DNA from: Clostridia bacterium
GTDB lineage: Bacteria > Bacillota > Clostridia > Lachnospirales > CAG-274
NCBI GenBank assembly: GCA_030536675.1
Contig: JAUNPM010000117.1
Location: forward strand, 1 to 5,514
Length of the DNA stretch: 5,514 nucleotides
Direction: 5' to 3'
The notes beneath the pieces were generated by a model. It made no database searches. It had not been told where the DNA came from and saw only the letters and a list, made by a program, of their open reading frames with translations. Made by a program: the position numbers and the translations under genes. This document shows, piece by piece, positions 1 to 5,510 of this stretch; the stretch's first letter is position 1; every line of letters starts with the position of its first letter.

Positions 1-44
1 ACAGCTTGTTTGCGGAAAACTTGGTAGTTCCTTCCTTAGCTAAC

Positions 45-70
45 TGCAAGAAATGCAATCATTTCTTGCA
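45..70. repeat. Perfect inverted repeat (hairpin A), 11-bp arms
   Basis: TGCAAGAAATG (45-55) is the exact reverse complement of CATTTCTTGCA (60-70), with a 4-base loop. Neither strand has a T-tract directly after the stem, so it does not look like a stand-alone intrinsic terminator. It lies one base from hairpin B and beyond the csp terminator on the minus strand. It could be part of a dispersed palindromic repeat or the 3' structure of a gene left of the window. Bases 1-44 contain nothing I can support as a gene. Confidence 0.7.
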
Positions 71-71
71 A

Positions 72-94
72 GCGTGTCGATTTTATCGACACGC
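72..94. repeat. Perfect inverted repeat (hairpin B), 9-bp arms
   Basis: GCGTGTCGA (72-80) pairs exactly with TCGACACGC (86-94) around a 5-base TTTTA loop. The stem is much richer in G+C than the surrounding DNA. No U-tract follows on either strand. It is packed between hairpin A and the csp terminator, so a minus-strand transcript escaping the terminator would run into two further strong hairpins. Confidence 0.7.
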
Positions 95-120
95 AAAAAG
101 AAGCCGAAAAACGGCTTCTT
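95..120 (-). terminator. Intrinsic terminator of the csp transcript
   Basis: On the minus strand AAGAAGCCG (120-112) and CGGCTTCTT (106-98) form a perfect 9-bp stem with a 5-base loop. The RNA then continues with U residues, giving a 3' end of the form CUUCUUUUUG. The plus strand has no T-tract after the stem (GATTG), so the terminator acts on the minus strand. It lies about 90 bases beyond the csp stop codon. Confidence 0.8.
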
Positions 121-150
121 GATTGTTATAACCAAAATAAAATAAAAACC

Positions 151-183
151 AATATAAAAATCTATAAAAATATAAAAATCTAT
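151..183. repeat. Short tandem direct repeat in the csp 3' UTR
   Basis: AATATAAAAATCTAT occurs at 151-165 and again, identically, at 169-183, an 18-base period with a 3-base AAA spacer. In the minus-strand csp mRNA it makes a U-rich 3' untranslated stretch between the stop codon and the terminator. It may be slippage in AT-rich DNA; no function is evident. Confidence 0.6.
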
Positions 184-209
184 GTTAAAGTTAAATTATT
201 ACTTACTGA

Positions 210-410
210 TTATAAACGAACTACATTTGCGGCCTGTGGACCCTTAGCACCGTCAACAACGTCGAATTCGACCTTCTGACCTTCTTCTAATGTCTTGTAG
301 CCGTCTGATTTAATTGCAGAGAAGTGAACGAATACATCGTTGCCGCCTTCAGCGGAAATAAAACCAAAACCTTTCTCAGCATTAAACCATTTAACTGTTC
401 CTTGCATCAT
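210..410 (-). CDS. Cold-shock protein, CspA family
   Basis: This is a 66-residue single cold-shock domain, the full normal length of the family: a five-stranded beta-barrel that binds single-stranded RNA and DNA in the cytoplasm and acts as an RNA chaperone. The first strand carries KWFN (residues 7-10). The RNA-binding motifs are RNP1 KGFGFI (13-18) and RNP2 VFVHF (26-30), and the GPQAANV ending (57-63) is typical. Two ATG codons are adjacent; AGGAGG at 420-425 lies 9 bases before the first and 12 before the second, so the first is preferred, although starting at Met2 would give the usual Csp N-terminus. The gene has its own two promoters, a structured leader and a terminator, so it appears to be expressed on its own, although no clear terminator separates it from walK upstream. 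Which csp paralogue it is cannot be told, so no symbol is given. Confidence 0.97.
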   Translation of the reverse strand: MMQGTVKWFNAEKGFGFISAEGGNDVFVHFSAIKSDGYKTLEEGQKVEFDVVDGAKGPQAANVVRL

Positions 411-425
411 TTAACAGTTCCTCCT

Positions 426-480
426 AAAAAAATAAAAAATAAAAATTACATAGCCGTCAACAATAGGTTTCCGACTATGT
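426..480 (-). promoter_or_regulatory. csp 5' leader hairpin followed by a U-rich tract
   Basis: In the minus-strand RNA, ACAUAGUCG (480-472) pairs with CGGCUAUGU (456-448), a 9-bp stem containing one U-G pair and a 15-base loop. The same bases on the plus strand would form an A-C mismatch, which suggests the structure belongs to the csp RNA. It is followed by three U runs of 5, 6 and 7 separated by single A residues (447-426), ending directly at the AGGAGG site. The hairpin starts at or within two bases of the start predicted from the proximal promoter. It could be an mRNA-stabilising 5' stem, a ribosome loading region, or a terminator-like attenuator. The structure is seen; the role is inferred. 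Confidence 0.6.
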
Positions 481-484
481 TTAA

Positions 485-513
485 AGCATAACATATTTAA
501 CAATAAAAGTCAA
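485..513 (-). promoter_or_regulatory. Proximal csp promoter (sigma-A type)
   Basis: On the minus strand TTGACT (513-508) and TATGCT (490-485) are separated by exactly 17 bases. The predicted transcription start is near 478-480, giving a leader of about 70 nt that begins with the hairpin described above. Confidence 0.7.
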
Positions 514-531
514 ACGATTTTTTCAATTTTT

Positions 532-560
532 TATAAACATTGTACTGATTTTTTTGTCAA
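532..560 (-). promoter_or_regulatory. Distal csp promoter (sigma-A type)
   Basis: On the minus strand a perfect -35 TTGACA (560-555) is followed after 17 bases by TTTATA (537-532). It would start transcription near 525, about 45 bases upstream of the proximal start, so the same leader hairpin would be internal in this transcript. The -10 is weaker than the -35, so it may be minor. Confidence 0.5.
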
Positions 561-605
561 TAATGTAAATAAAATGACACGAAAAACATATATTTTACAT
601 AAGTG

Positions 606-2396
606 TTATTCTGTTATATAGTCTGCAAGCTCGCTTTTGGGGAATATGAGAACCATTGTTGTGCCTTTACCGAGAGTGCTGTAAACTTTAATACTTCCGT
701 TATGAGCATCCATAATTTCCTTAACAATGGCAAGTCCCAGTCCGTTGCCGCCCATTGCTCGGCTGCGTGCCTTGTCAACTCTGTAAAATCTGTCAAATAT
801 TCTGTCAAGAGCTTCCTTTGGCATTCCTATACCGTTATCCTGTATTTCAAGATGATAGTACTTGCCTGTTTCTTTAAGGCGGATATTTATTGTTGCGCCC
901 TTGTCGCTGTATTTCATTGCATTTGACATTATGTTTGTTATTACCTGATTTATCCTGCCGGGGTCGGCATAAATAAACATAGGCTTTTCGGGAGGATCAA
1001 AAACTATATTTTGCTCTTTGTTTTCAGCTACTATTAGATTTTGTCTACAGCAGCCGGAAACAAGTGATACAAGGTTTACATCTTCCATATTAAGCTGATT
1101 TACTTTTGTATCAAATCTTGAAAGATCCAAAAGGTCATCTCTTAAAAGCTTCATTCTGTCTGCGGCAACGTTTATTTCACGCAAAAACTCCATTGCAACG
1201 GGTTTATCGTCAATTGCTCCGTCAATAAGAAGCTCGGCATAGCCTTTTATTGTGGTAAGGGGAGTGCCTATCTCGTGACTTACGTTTGCGACAAATTCCT
1301 GACGCATATTGTCAAGCTGTCTGTGCTTTGTTATGTCGTGGAGTACAACTATGATCCCTACGGGTTTGTCCTTGTTTTTTTTCTTTTTAATTGTGTAGGG
1401 CATAATTGCAACAGAAATATATTTATCGTCTTTGCCGTTTACAACGAGTTCTTTTACAGAGCCGGGCTTTATGTCGGATATATTTATGTTAAGCATATCA
1501 AGAAGCCACTTAAGTGAAATATTAACATCGTCTATATCAAGCATATCATAGGAGGAACGGTTTATATGTATAAGCTGTCCGCCTTCGTCAAATGCCAGTA
1601 TTCCGTCTGTCATATTATGGAGAACTATTTCAAGTTTGTTCCTTTGCTCTTCGCTTTCCTGTATTGTCTTTTTAAGCTCCTTTGACATTATATTGAAGCT
1701 TTTTGTAAGCTGACCTATTTCATCATTGCCTTTTACGGCAACCTTCTGATCAAGTCTGCCCTTTGCCATAAGGTTTGCATTTTTTGTGAGAACTGCTATG
1801 GGGGCTGTAATGGTATTAGCAAAAAGAATTCCCAGTATTGCAGTTACTATAAGGGCAAAAACTCCTGCAACAAATATTGTACGTGCCGTTTGCTGTATAC
1901 TTTCTTCAATGGATTCGGAATCCATTTGTACATATACAATATACTGCACGTTATTATTGGCATCTTTGCAGGGATAGGAGTAACTCATTACGGTTTTTTC
2001 TTCGCCTATTGAATCTGTTATCTTGCTTTTTGCCAGAAAGCTTTCTTTACCGTTTAATGCCGATATGACAGCGGAATTTGTATATTGCTGAAAATCTTCT
2101 TCCGATACGGAAGAAGAGGCAATTGTTTCGCCGTCGGAATTAAGTATATTGGCGCTCATATTTTTTAATGTTGAGGTGACAATAGATAAATTTATAAGGC
2201 TGTCCTGAAAATATCTGCTGTCATATTGTTCTATGACCTGTTCTTCAATGTAAACGGCACATTGGCGAAGTTCCTCCGAAGCTTTTCTTTGTTCCCTTTT
2301 TTCAGTGCTGACTATAATAAATGTACCTGTAATTATCATAACTATAAAGACAAGTGACAGATACATAAATACAAGCCGCCAACGAATACTTTTCAT
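606..2396 (-). CDS. walK: WalK-type membrane sensor histidine kinase
   Basis: This 596-residue kinase matches the length and order of Firmicute WalK: membrane segment about 8-30, extracytoplasmic sensor domain 31-172, second membrane segment about 173-193, HAMP 194-246, PAS 250-355, HisKA 364-430 and ATPase domain about 475-586. The phosphoacceptor is His374 in SHEIGTPLTT. ATP-binding motifs are N488/N492, DNGIGM (520-525), FDRFYRVDKARSR (534-546), GGNGLGLAI (549-557) and GKGTT (576-580). The FYRVDKARSR stretch is characteristic of WalK and separates it from PhoR. In the family it phosphorylates and dephosphorylates WalR to tune cell-wall hydrolase expression. Oddities are Gly377 where WalK has Arg or Lys in the H-box, and a basic run KKKKNKDK (337-344) in a PAS loop. 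GAGG stands 7 bases before the ATG. It lies 30 bases after walR and is presumably cotranscribed. No walH or walI follows. Confidence 0.92.
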   Translation of the reverse strand: MKSIRWRLVFMYLSLVFIVMIITGTFIIVSTEKREQRKASEELRQCAVYIEEQVIEQYDSRYFQDSLINLSIVTSTLKNMSANILNSDGETIASSSVSEEDFQQYTNSAVISALNGKESFLAKSKITDSIGEEKTVMSYSYPCKDANNNVQYIVYVQMDSESIEESIQQTARTIFVAGVFALIVTAILGILFANTITAPIAVLTKNANLMAKGRLDQKVAVKGNDEIGQLTKSFNIMSKELKKTIQESEEQRNKLEIVLHNMTDGILAFDEGGQLIHINRSSYDMLDIDDVNISLKWLLDMLNINISDIKPGSVKELVVNGKDDKYISVAIMPYTIKKKKNKDKPVGIIVVLHDITKHRQLDNMRQEFVANVSHEIGTPLTTIKGYAELLIDGAIDDKPVAMEFLREINVAADRMKLLRDDLLDLSRFDTKVNQLNMEDVNLVSLVSGCCRQNLIVAENKEQNIVFDPPEKPMFIYADPGRINQVITNIMSNAMKYSDKGATINIRLKETGKYYHLEIQDNGIGMPKEALDRIFDRFYRVDKARSRAMGGNGLGLAIVKEIMDAHNGSIKVYSTLGKGTTMVLIFPKSELADYITE

Positions 2397-2426
2397 ACTT
2401 TATCCTCGTTAATTAAATGTAATGAT

Positions 2427-3113
2427 TTATGAACTGAAATAATAGCCTATACCTCGTTTTGTTATAACATAGCGGGGTTTGCCGGGATCGTCTTCGATTT
2501 TTTCTCTAAGACGTCTTATTGTAACGTCAACAGCTCTTACATCTCCGAAATATTCATATCCCCATACTTTTTCAAGAAGAGTTTCTCTGTTAAATATCTG
2601 ACCCTTTTGTGTTGCGAGAAATGTGAGAAGCTCAAATTCTCTCATTGTAAGGTTAATTGTTTCATTTCGTTTTGTAACTTCGTAGCGGTCAAAATCTATG
2701 GTAAGATCACCGAATTTTTGAACGCTTCCGCCCTCTGCGGGAATATCCTTGGCAGCACTGCGTCTTAAATGAGCCTTTACACGGGCAATAAGCTCTCTGT
2801 TGCCAAAGGGTTTTGTAACATAGTCATCGGCGCCCATTTCAAGACCTATTACCTTATCAACTTCATCTGCTCTTGCAGTGAGCATAATAATAGGTACATT
2901 GCTTTTTTCTCTTAGCTTGCGGCATACTTCATATCCGTCCATTTTGGGCATCATTATATCAAGGAGAACAAGATCGGGATTTTCGCTTAATGCAAGCTCC
3001 AAGCCTGTTTCTCCGTCTTCTGCCGTAATAACCTCATAGCCCTCTTTTTTAAGATTATAGGCAATTATATTAACTATGCTTGTTTCATCATCTACAACCA
3101 ATACCTTTGCCAT
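2427..3113 (-). CDS. walR: WalR-type OmpR/PhoB response regulator
   Basis: This is a 228-residue DNA-binding regulator, the cytoplasmic partner of the adjacent kinase. The receiver domain (about 3-117) has the acidic pair D8/D9, phosphoacceptor D52 (LLDIMMP), T79 and K101 (TKPF). The C-terminal winged helix (about 131-227) carries VWGYEYFGDVRAVDVTIRR and LREKIEDDP, close to the WalR recognition helix and loop, and ends in the wing ITKRGIGYYF. This sequence is far more WalR-like than PhoP-like. An in-frame ATG seven codons upstream (3132-3134) exists, but the start at 3113 is chosen: AGGAGGTG at 3119-3126 fits it, and the predicted transcript begins near 3136, leaving no room for a ribosome site before the earlier ATG. 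In Firmicutes WalR controls peptidoglycan hydrolase genes and is often essential. First gene of the walR-walK operon. Confidence 0.94.
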   Translation of the reverse strand: MAKVLVVDDETSIVNIIAYNLKKEGYEVITAEDGETGLELALSENPDLVLLDIMMPKMDGYEVCRKLREKSNVPIIMLTARADEVDKVIGLEMGADDYVTKPFGNRELIARVKAHLRRSAAKDIPAEGGSVQKFGDLTIDFDRYEVTKRNETINLTMREFELLTFLATQKGQIFNRETLLEKVWGYEYFGDVRAVDVTIRRLREKIEDDPGKPRYVITKRGIGYYFSS

Positions 3114-3118
3114 TAAAA

Positions 3119-3126
3119 CACCTCCT
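3119..3126 (-). promoter_or_regulatory. Ribosome binding site that fixes the walR start
   Basis: AGGAGGTG on the minus strand is followed by 5 bases and then the ATG at 3113-3111, an ideal arrangement. The alternative upstream ATG at 3134-3132 would have its ribosome site in or above the promoter -10 region. Confidence 0.85.
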
Positions 3127-3142
3127 ATTTCCATATATAATA

Positions 3143-3170
3143 ATTATAGCATTTTTGGGGAATTTATCAA
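3143..3170 (-). promoter_or_regulatory. walR-walK promoter with extended -10
   Basis: On the minus strand TTGATA (3170-3165) and a perfect TATAAT (3148-3143) are 16 bases apart, and TGC directly before TATAAT makes an extended -10. The predicted start is near 3136, giving a leader of only about 23 bases. Its -35 box lies seven bases from the -35 box of the divergent cca promoter. Confidence 0.75.
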
Positions 3171-3177
3171 GTGTTGA

Positions 3178-3206
3178 TTGATATTATTCCTTAAATATGT
3201 TAAAAT
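3178..3206 (+). promoter_or_regulatory. cca-SDR operon promoter with extended -10
   Basis: TTGATA (3178-3183), 17 bases, then TAAAAT (3201-3206), with TG at 3198-3199 forming an extended -10. The predicted start is near 3213, about 23 bases before the cca ATG. It diverges from the walR promoter, and the imperfect palindrome ATCAA-GTG-TTGAT (3166-3178) lies between and over the two -35 boxes. Confidence 0.65.
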
Positions 3207-3235
3207 AATACCAATAACAGCAAAGGAGTTTAGAT

Positions 3236-4399
3236 ATGCAGCTTCCGAAGAATGTAGTATTTATTTTAAATGAATTATATAAAAGAGGATATGAAGGATA
3301 TATTGTGGGAGGTTGCGTGAGAGATTATCTTATGGGAATAAAACCTCACGATTATGACATAACAACATCTGCTCTTCCGGAAGAGGTAAAACAAATATTT
3401 TCTCATACGGCGGATACAGGTATACAGCACGGCACGGTCACTGTAATAATAGATAAAGTGGGCTATGAAATAACAACATACAGAATCGACGGAGAATATA
3501 AGGACAACAGACATCCTGAAGAGGTTATTTTTACGGACAGGCTGACGGGAGATCTGTCGAGAAGAGATTTTACCATAAATGCTATAGCATATAATAATAT
3601 CAAAGGTTATGTTGACCTTTTCGGAGGAATGGAGGATATTAAAAACAGGATAATAAGAGGAGTAGGAGAACCTGATAAAAGATTTAAAGAGGACGCACTT
3701 AGAATGATGAGAGCTGTGAGATTTTCTGCACAGCTTGATTTCTCCATAGAAGAAAATACAATGAAGGCTTTAAAGGAAAATGCAGGTCTTATTGAAAATA
3801 TAAGCATTGAAAGAATAAGAGAAGAATTTTTTAAGCTTATTATGTCGGATCACAATGAAAGGCTTCAAATTCTTTTGGAATCGGGTATGACAGAGTATTT
3901 TTTGCCTGAAATAATAGGTAAGGATATTGATTACGGCAAAATAAATAATTTGAGTTATGACATTGTTGTAAGGCTTTCTTATATTTTAAAAGATGTGGAC
4001 AGTTTGCAGGTAAGTAAAATAATGAAAAGGTTTAAAGCTGACAATAAAAGCATAAATGCGGTTTCACTTGTTTCAAAGCTGAGGGAGTATGAAATTTCGG
4101 ATCTGTATTCAATGAGAAAATTGATTTCAAAGGCGGGGGAAAATACCAAAAGAGTTATAGAAATAATATGTGCAATAAATGGAAGCTCATATGAAAATTG
4201 TATTGAAATGTTTAACAGTGTTAAAAACGACTGCTGTTCCCTTAAAGAGCTGGCAATAGGAGGCAGTGATTTAATTAATATAGGTATAAAAGGTAAAGCA
4301 ATAGGCGAAAATCTTGACAGAGCTCTTGATTATGTTATGGCTGAACCGTGGAAAAATGAAAGAGAAGTACTTATTAAATATATTAAGGGGGAATTTTAA
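3236..4399 (+). CDS. cca: CCA tRNA nucleotidyltransferase (class II)
   Basis: This 387-residue cytoplasmic enzyme adds or repairs the 3'-terminal CCA of tRNA from CTP and ATP without a nucleic-acid template. The catalytic head shows IVGGCVRD (23-30) and the metal-binding pair D39/D41 in HDYDI, followed by DLSRRDFTINAIA (106-118). The nucleotide-recognition region EDALRMMRAVRF (152-163) and ERIREEF (192-198) form the neck. The tail ends with GKAIGENLDRALDYV (353-367) and a Pro-Trp-Lys-Asn segment near 371-374, as in Bacillus-type CCA enzymes. This supports a complete CCA-adding enzyme rather than a poly(A) polymerase, which usually lacks that C-terminal block. No HD phosphohydrolase domain is present. 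AAAGGAG at 3222-3228 lies 7 bases before the ATG. The stop codon overlaps the SDR start by one base. Separation from poly(A) polymerase on motifs alone is good but not absolute. Confidence 0.93.
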   Translation: MQLPKNVVFILNELYKRGYEGYIVGGCVRDYLMGIKPHDYDITTSALPEEVKQIFSHTADTGIQHGTVTVIIDKVGYEITTYRIDGEYKDNRHPEEVIFTDRLTGDLSRRDFTINAIAYNNIKGYVDLFGGMEDIKNRIIRGVGEPDKRFKEDALRMMRAVRFSAQLDFSIEENTMKALKENAGLIENISIERIREEFFKLIMSDHNERLQILLESGMTEYFLPEIIGKDIDYGKINNLSYDIVVRLSYILKDVDSLQVSKIMKRFKADNKSINAVSLVSKLREYEISDLYSMRKLISKAGENTKRVIEIICAINGSSYENCIEMFNSVKNDCCSLKELAIGGSDLINIGIKGKAIGENLDRALDYVMAEPWKNEREVLIKYIKGEF

Positions 4400-5148
4400 T
4401 GGCAACGGTATTAATAACAGGGGCAAGCAGCGGTATCGGAAGGGATATGGCTGTGTTGTTTGCCGAAAAGGGGTATAATCTTATTCTTGTGGCAAGAAAT
4501 GAGGCTAAATTAAAAGAGCTTGCGGCAAGACTTAATACACAGGTTACAATTATACCTATGGATCTGAGTGAAAGAAAGAATTGTTATAAATTACACTCAA
4601 TAGCAAGAAATATTGATATACTTATAAATAATGCGGGCTTTGGCGACTGGGGAGAGTTTTATTATACAAGCCTTCATAAAGAGCTTAATATGATCGACCT
4701 TAATATATCGGCACTTCATATATTGACTAAGCTGTATTTAAGGGATTTTGTAAAAAAGAACAGAGGGTATATATTAAATGTGGCTTCTCTTGCAGCTTTT
4801 GCTTCGGGTCCTCTTATGGCAACTTATTATGCCACAAAGGCATACGTATTTAAACTTACAACGGCAATAAATGAGGAATTGAGAGCAAGGCGCTCAAAGG
4901 TGCATATTTCGGTATTTTGTCCCGGACCTGTGGACACGGGATTTAATGAAAGGGCAGGGGTGAGCTTTTCTGTTAAGCCCTTAAGCAGTATGGAGGCTGC
5001 AAAAAGAGCTTTGTGGGGAATGTTTTTAAAGAAAATGGTTATTATACCTGACTGCACAAATTGGCTTGCGGCGGTTTTGTGTAAAATTATGCCTTTAAGA
5101 TTGGTGCTTATGGTATGCAGTCATATTCAGAGGAAAAAAGAAAAATAA
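4399..5148 (+). CDS. Short-chain dehydrogenase/reductase, substrate unknown
   Basis: This 249-residue classical SDR has the normal family length. The Rossmann fold opens with TGASSGIG (7-14), NNAG follows at 77-80, and the catalytic tetrad is N102, S130, Y143 and K147 (YYATK). PGPVDTGF (175-182) closes the cofactor site. Arg33 at the end of the second strand (LVARN) suggests NADPH preference. It resembles the broad DltE/YqjQ-like oxidoreductase group, where substrates are mostly unassigned. The C-terminal part from about 221 to 242 is hydrophobic (NWLAAVLCKIMPLRLVLMV) and is followed by a basic tail RKKEK; this may be a membrane-associating amphipathic end. Its ATG overlaps the cca stop (TAATG), with AAGGGGG at 4385-4391, indicating translational coupling. 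The partnership with cca need not mean a shared pathway. Confidence 0.88.
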   Translation: MATVLITGASSGIGRDMAVLFAEKGYNLILVARNEAKLKELAARLNTQVTIIPMDLSERKNCYKLHSIARNIDILINNAGFGDWGEFYYTSLHKELNMIDLNISALHILTKLYLRDFVKKNRGYILNVASLAAFASGPLMATYYATKAYVFKLTTAINEELRARRSKVHISVFCPGPVDTGFNERAGVSFSVKPLSSMEAAKRALWGMFLKKMVIIPDCTNWLAAVLCKIMPLRLVLMVCSHIQRKKEK

Positions 5149-5184
5149 AATATAATAGAAATTGCTGTCGCATTAAGACTAAAG

Positions 5185-5242
5185 AAAAAGGCTGTTTCAA
5201 AAAATGAGTCGATATCACAAAATGCTTTGCGGCAGCTTTTTT
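5185..5242 (+). terminator. Intrinsic terminator of the cca-SDR operon
   Basis: The 5' arm (5185-5201, AAAAAGGCTGTTTCAAA) pairs with TTTGCGGCAGCTTTTTT (5226-5242), about 16 pairs including G-U pairs and one T-C mismatch, around a 24-base loop; the 3' arm ends in six T residues. It starts 37 bases after the SDR stop. A second possible 5' arm, GCTGTCGCA (5164-5172), can pair with TGCGGCAGC (5228-5236) instead. Either pairing places a G+C-rich stem before the T-tract, so termination here is likely whichever forms. Confidence 0.7.
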
Positions 5243-5280
5243 ATTGTTAAGAAATAAAATTTACAATTTGTTTAAATTTA

Positions 5281-5309
5281 TTGACTTTGATTTTTTACAA
5301 TGTTATAAT
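5281..5309 (+). promoter_or_regulatory. Strong promoter for a gene beyond the right edge
   Basis: TTGACT (5281-5286), exactly 17 bases, then a perfect TATAAT (5304-5309) with a TG extended -10 (5301-5302). AT-rich DNA lies upstream. The predicted start is near 5312-5316, so transcription would enter a leader of about 200 nt. The first RNA element is a small stem, TGCCTC (5317-5322) with GGGGCA (5330-5335), at the 5' end of the transcript. This is the best promoter in the window, and nothing but the short leader frame below lies between it and the window end. Confidence 0.82.
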
Positions 5310-5372
5310 GGATTTGTGCCTCGTAATGTGGGGCATTTATTATGAATATATTTTAAAGGAAGGTGAACATTT

Positions 5373-5459
5373 TTGGACAGTAGCAATGGACGAAGTTGGT
5401 CGAAAAATTTTAAATTTAACACACACAATTCAAAAATGTATTCACTTTATATAGTATAG
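5373..5459 (+). CDS. Putative 28-codon leader peptide
   Basis: A short frame begins with TTG at 5373 and ends with TAG at 5457-5459. AAAGGAAGGTG (5355-5365) gives a strong ribosome site; AAGGTG ends 7 bases before the TTG, ideal spacing. The frame lies wholly inside the 5' leader of an unseen downstream gene. The peptide starts (M)DSSNGRSWSKN, is rich in Ser (6), Asn (4) and Lys (3), and ends MYSLYIV. It has no signal peptide or run of one amino acid. I do not recognise it. Codons 16-23 coincide with the 5' arm of the leader's long helix, so ribosomes translating it would disrupt that helix. This suggests a regulatory rather than product role. The TTG start and lack of homology evidence keep confidence moderate; a chance frame remains possible. 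Confidence 0.5.
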   Translation: MDSSNGRSWSKNFKFNTHNSKMYSLYIV

Positions 5460-5510
5460 CTATGCCCTGCTTGTTATACATTTTTGTTGTGTCTGTGTAT
5501 AACAAGGAGG
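5419..5510 (+). promoter_or_regulatory. Two-state leader switch sequestering a ribosome binding site
   Basis: Two mutually exclusive helices can be drawn. The sequestering one pairs CTTGTTATACA (5470-5480) exactly with TGTATAACAAG (5496-5506); three more pairs, CCT (5466-5468) with AGG (5508-5510), follow a G-G mismatch. It buries the AAGGAGG ribosome site (5504-5510) of the next gene. The competing helix pairs CAAAAATGTAT (5431-5441) exactly with ATACATTTTTG (5476-5486); past a 2-base bulge it continues with ACACAA (5423-5428) on TTGTGT (5487-5492) and, after one C-C mismatch, ACA (5419-5421) on TGT (5494-5496). That gives about 20 pairs and leaves the ribosome site free. The left arm lies inside the leader peptide frame. 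By analogy with erm and cat translational attenuators, ribosome position on the leader would choose the fold. Pairings are seen; function is inferred. Confidence 0.6.

Noticed and set aside
3..122. Open plus-strand frame at the left edge ending at TGA 120-122
   Set aside because: No start codon with a ribosome site is visible, it runs through three hairpins including the csp terminator, and the translated 39 residues match no family I recognise.
488..502. Direct repeat TGTTAA-N3-TGTTAT in the csp proximal promoter as a WalR site
   Set aside because: The spacer is three bases, not the five required for WalR, and the repeat overlaps the promoter -10.
583..599. Possible WalR box upstream of csp: TGTAAA-N5-TGTTTT on the minus strand
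   Set aside because: It misses the known TGTWAH-N5-TGTWAH consensus at one position and lies in very AT-rich DNA; a near match is expected by chance.
563..600. Inverted repeat ATGTAAA (563-569) and TTTACAT (594-600) as a walK terminator
   Set aside because: The 7-bp AT-only arms are interrupted further in, and no U-tract follows on the minus strand; it is plausible by chance in such AT-rich DNA.
606..2396. Long open frames antisense to walK, for example around 603-926 and 1275-1517
   Set aside because: They lack ribosome sites and promoters and are shadows of the strongly supported kinase on the other strand.
3132..3134. Upstream ATG as the walR start (adding seven residues)
   Set aside because: It lies at the predicted transcription start, with no ribosome site, whereas AGGAGGTG is ideally placed for the ATG at 3113.
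5316..5345. GTG-initiated 9-codon frame at the 5' end of the leader RNA
   Set aside because: It would have to be leaderless and is contained in a small stem; nothing supports translation.
5342..5356. ATG frame of four codons just before the leader peptide
   Set aside because: It has no ribosome site and is too short to judge.
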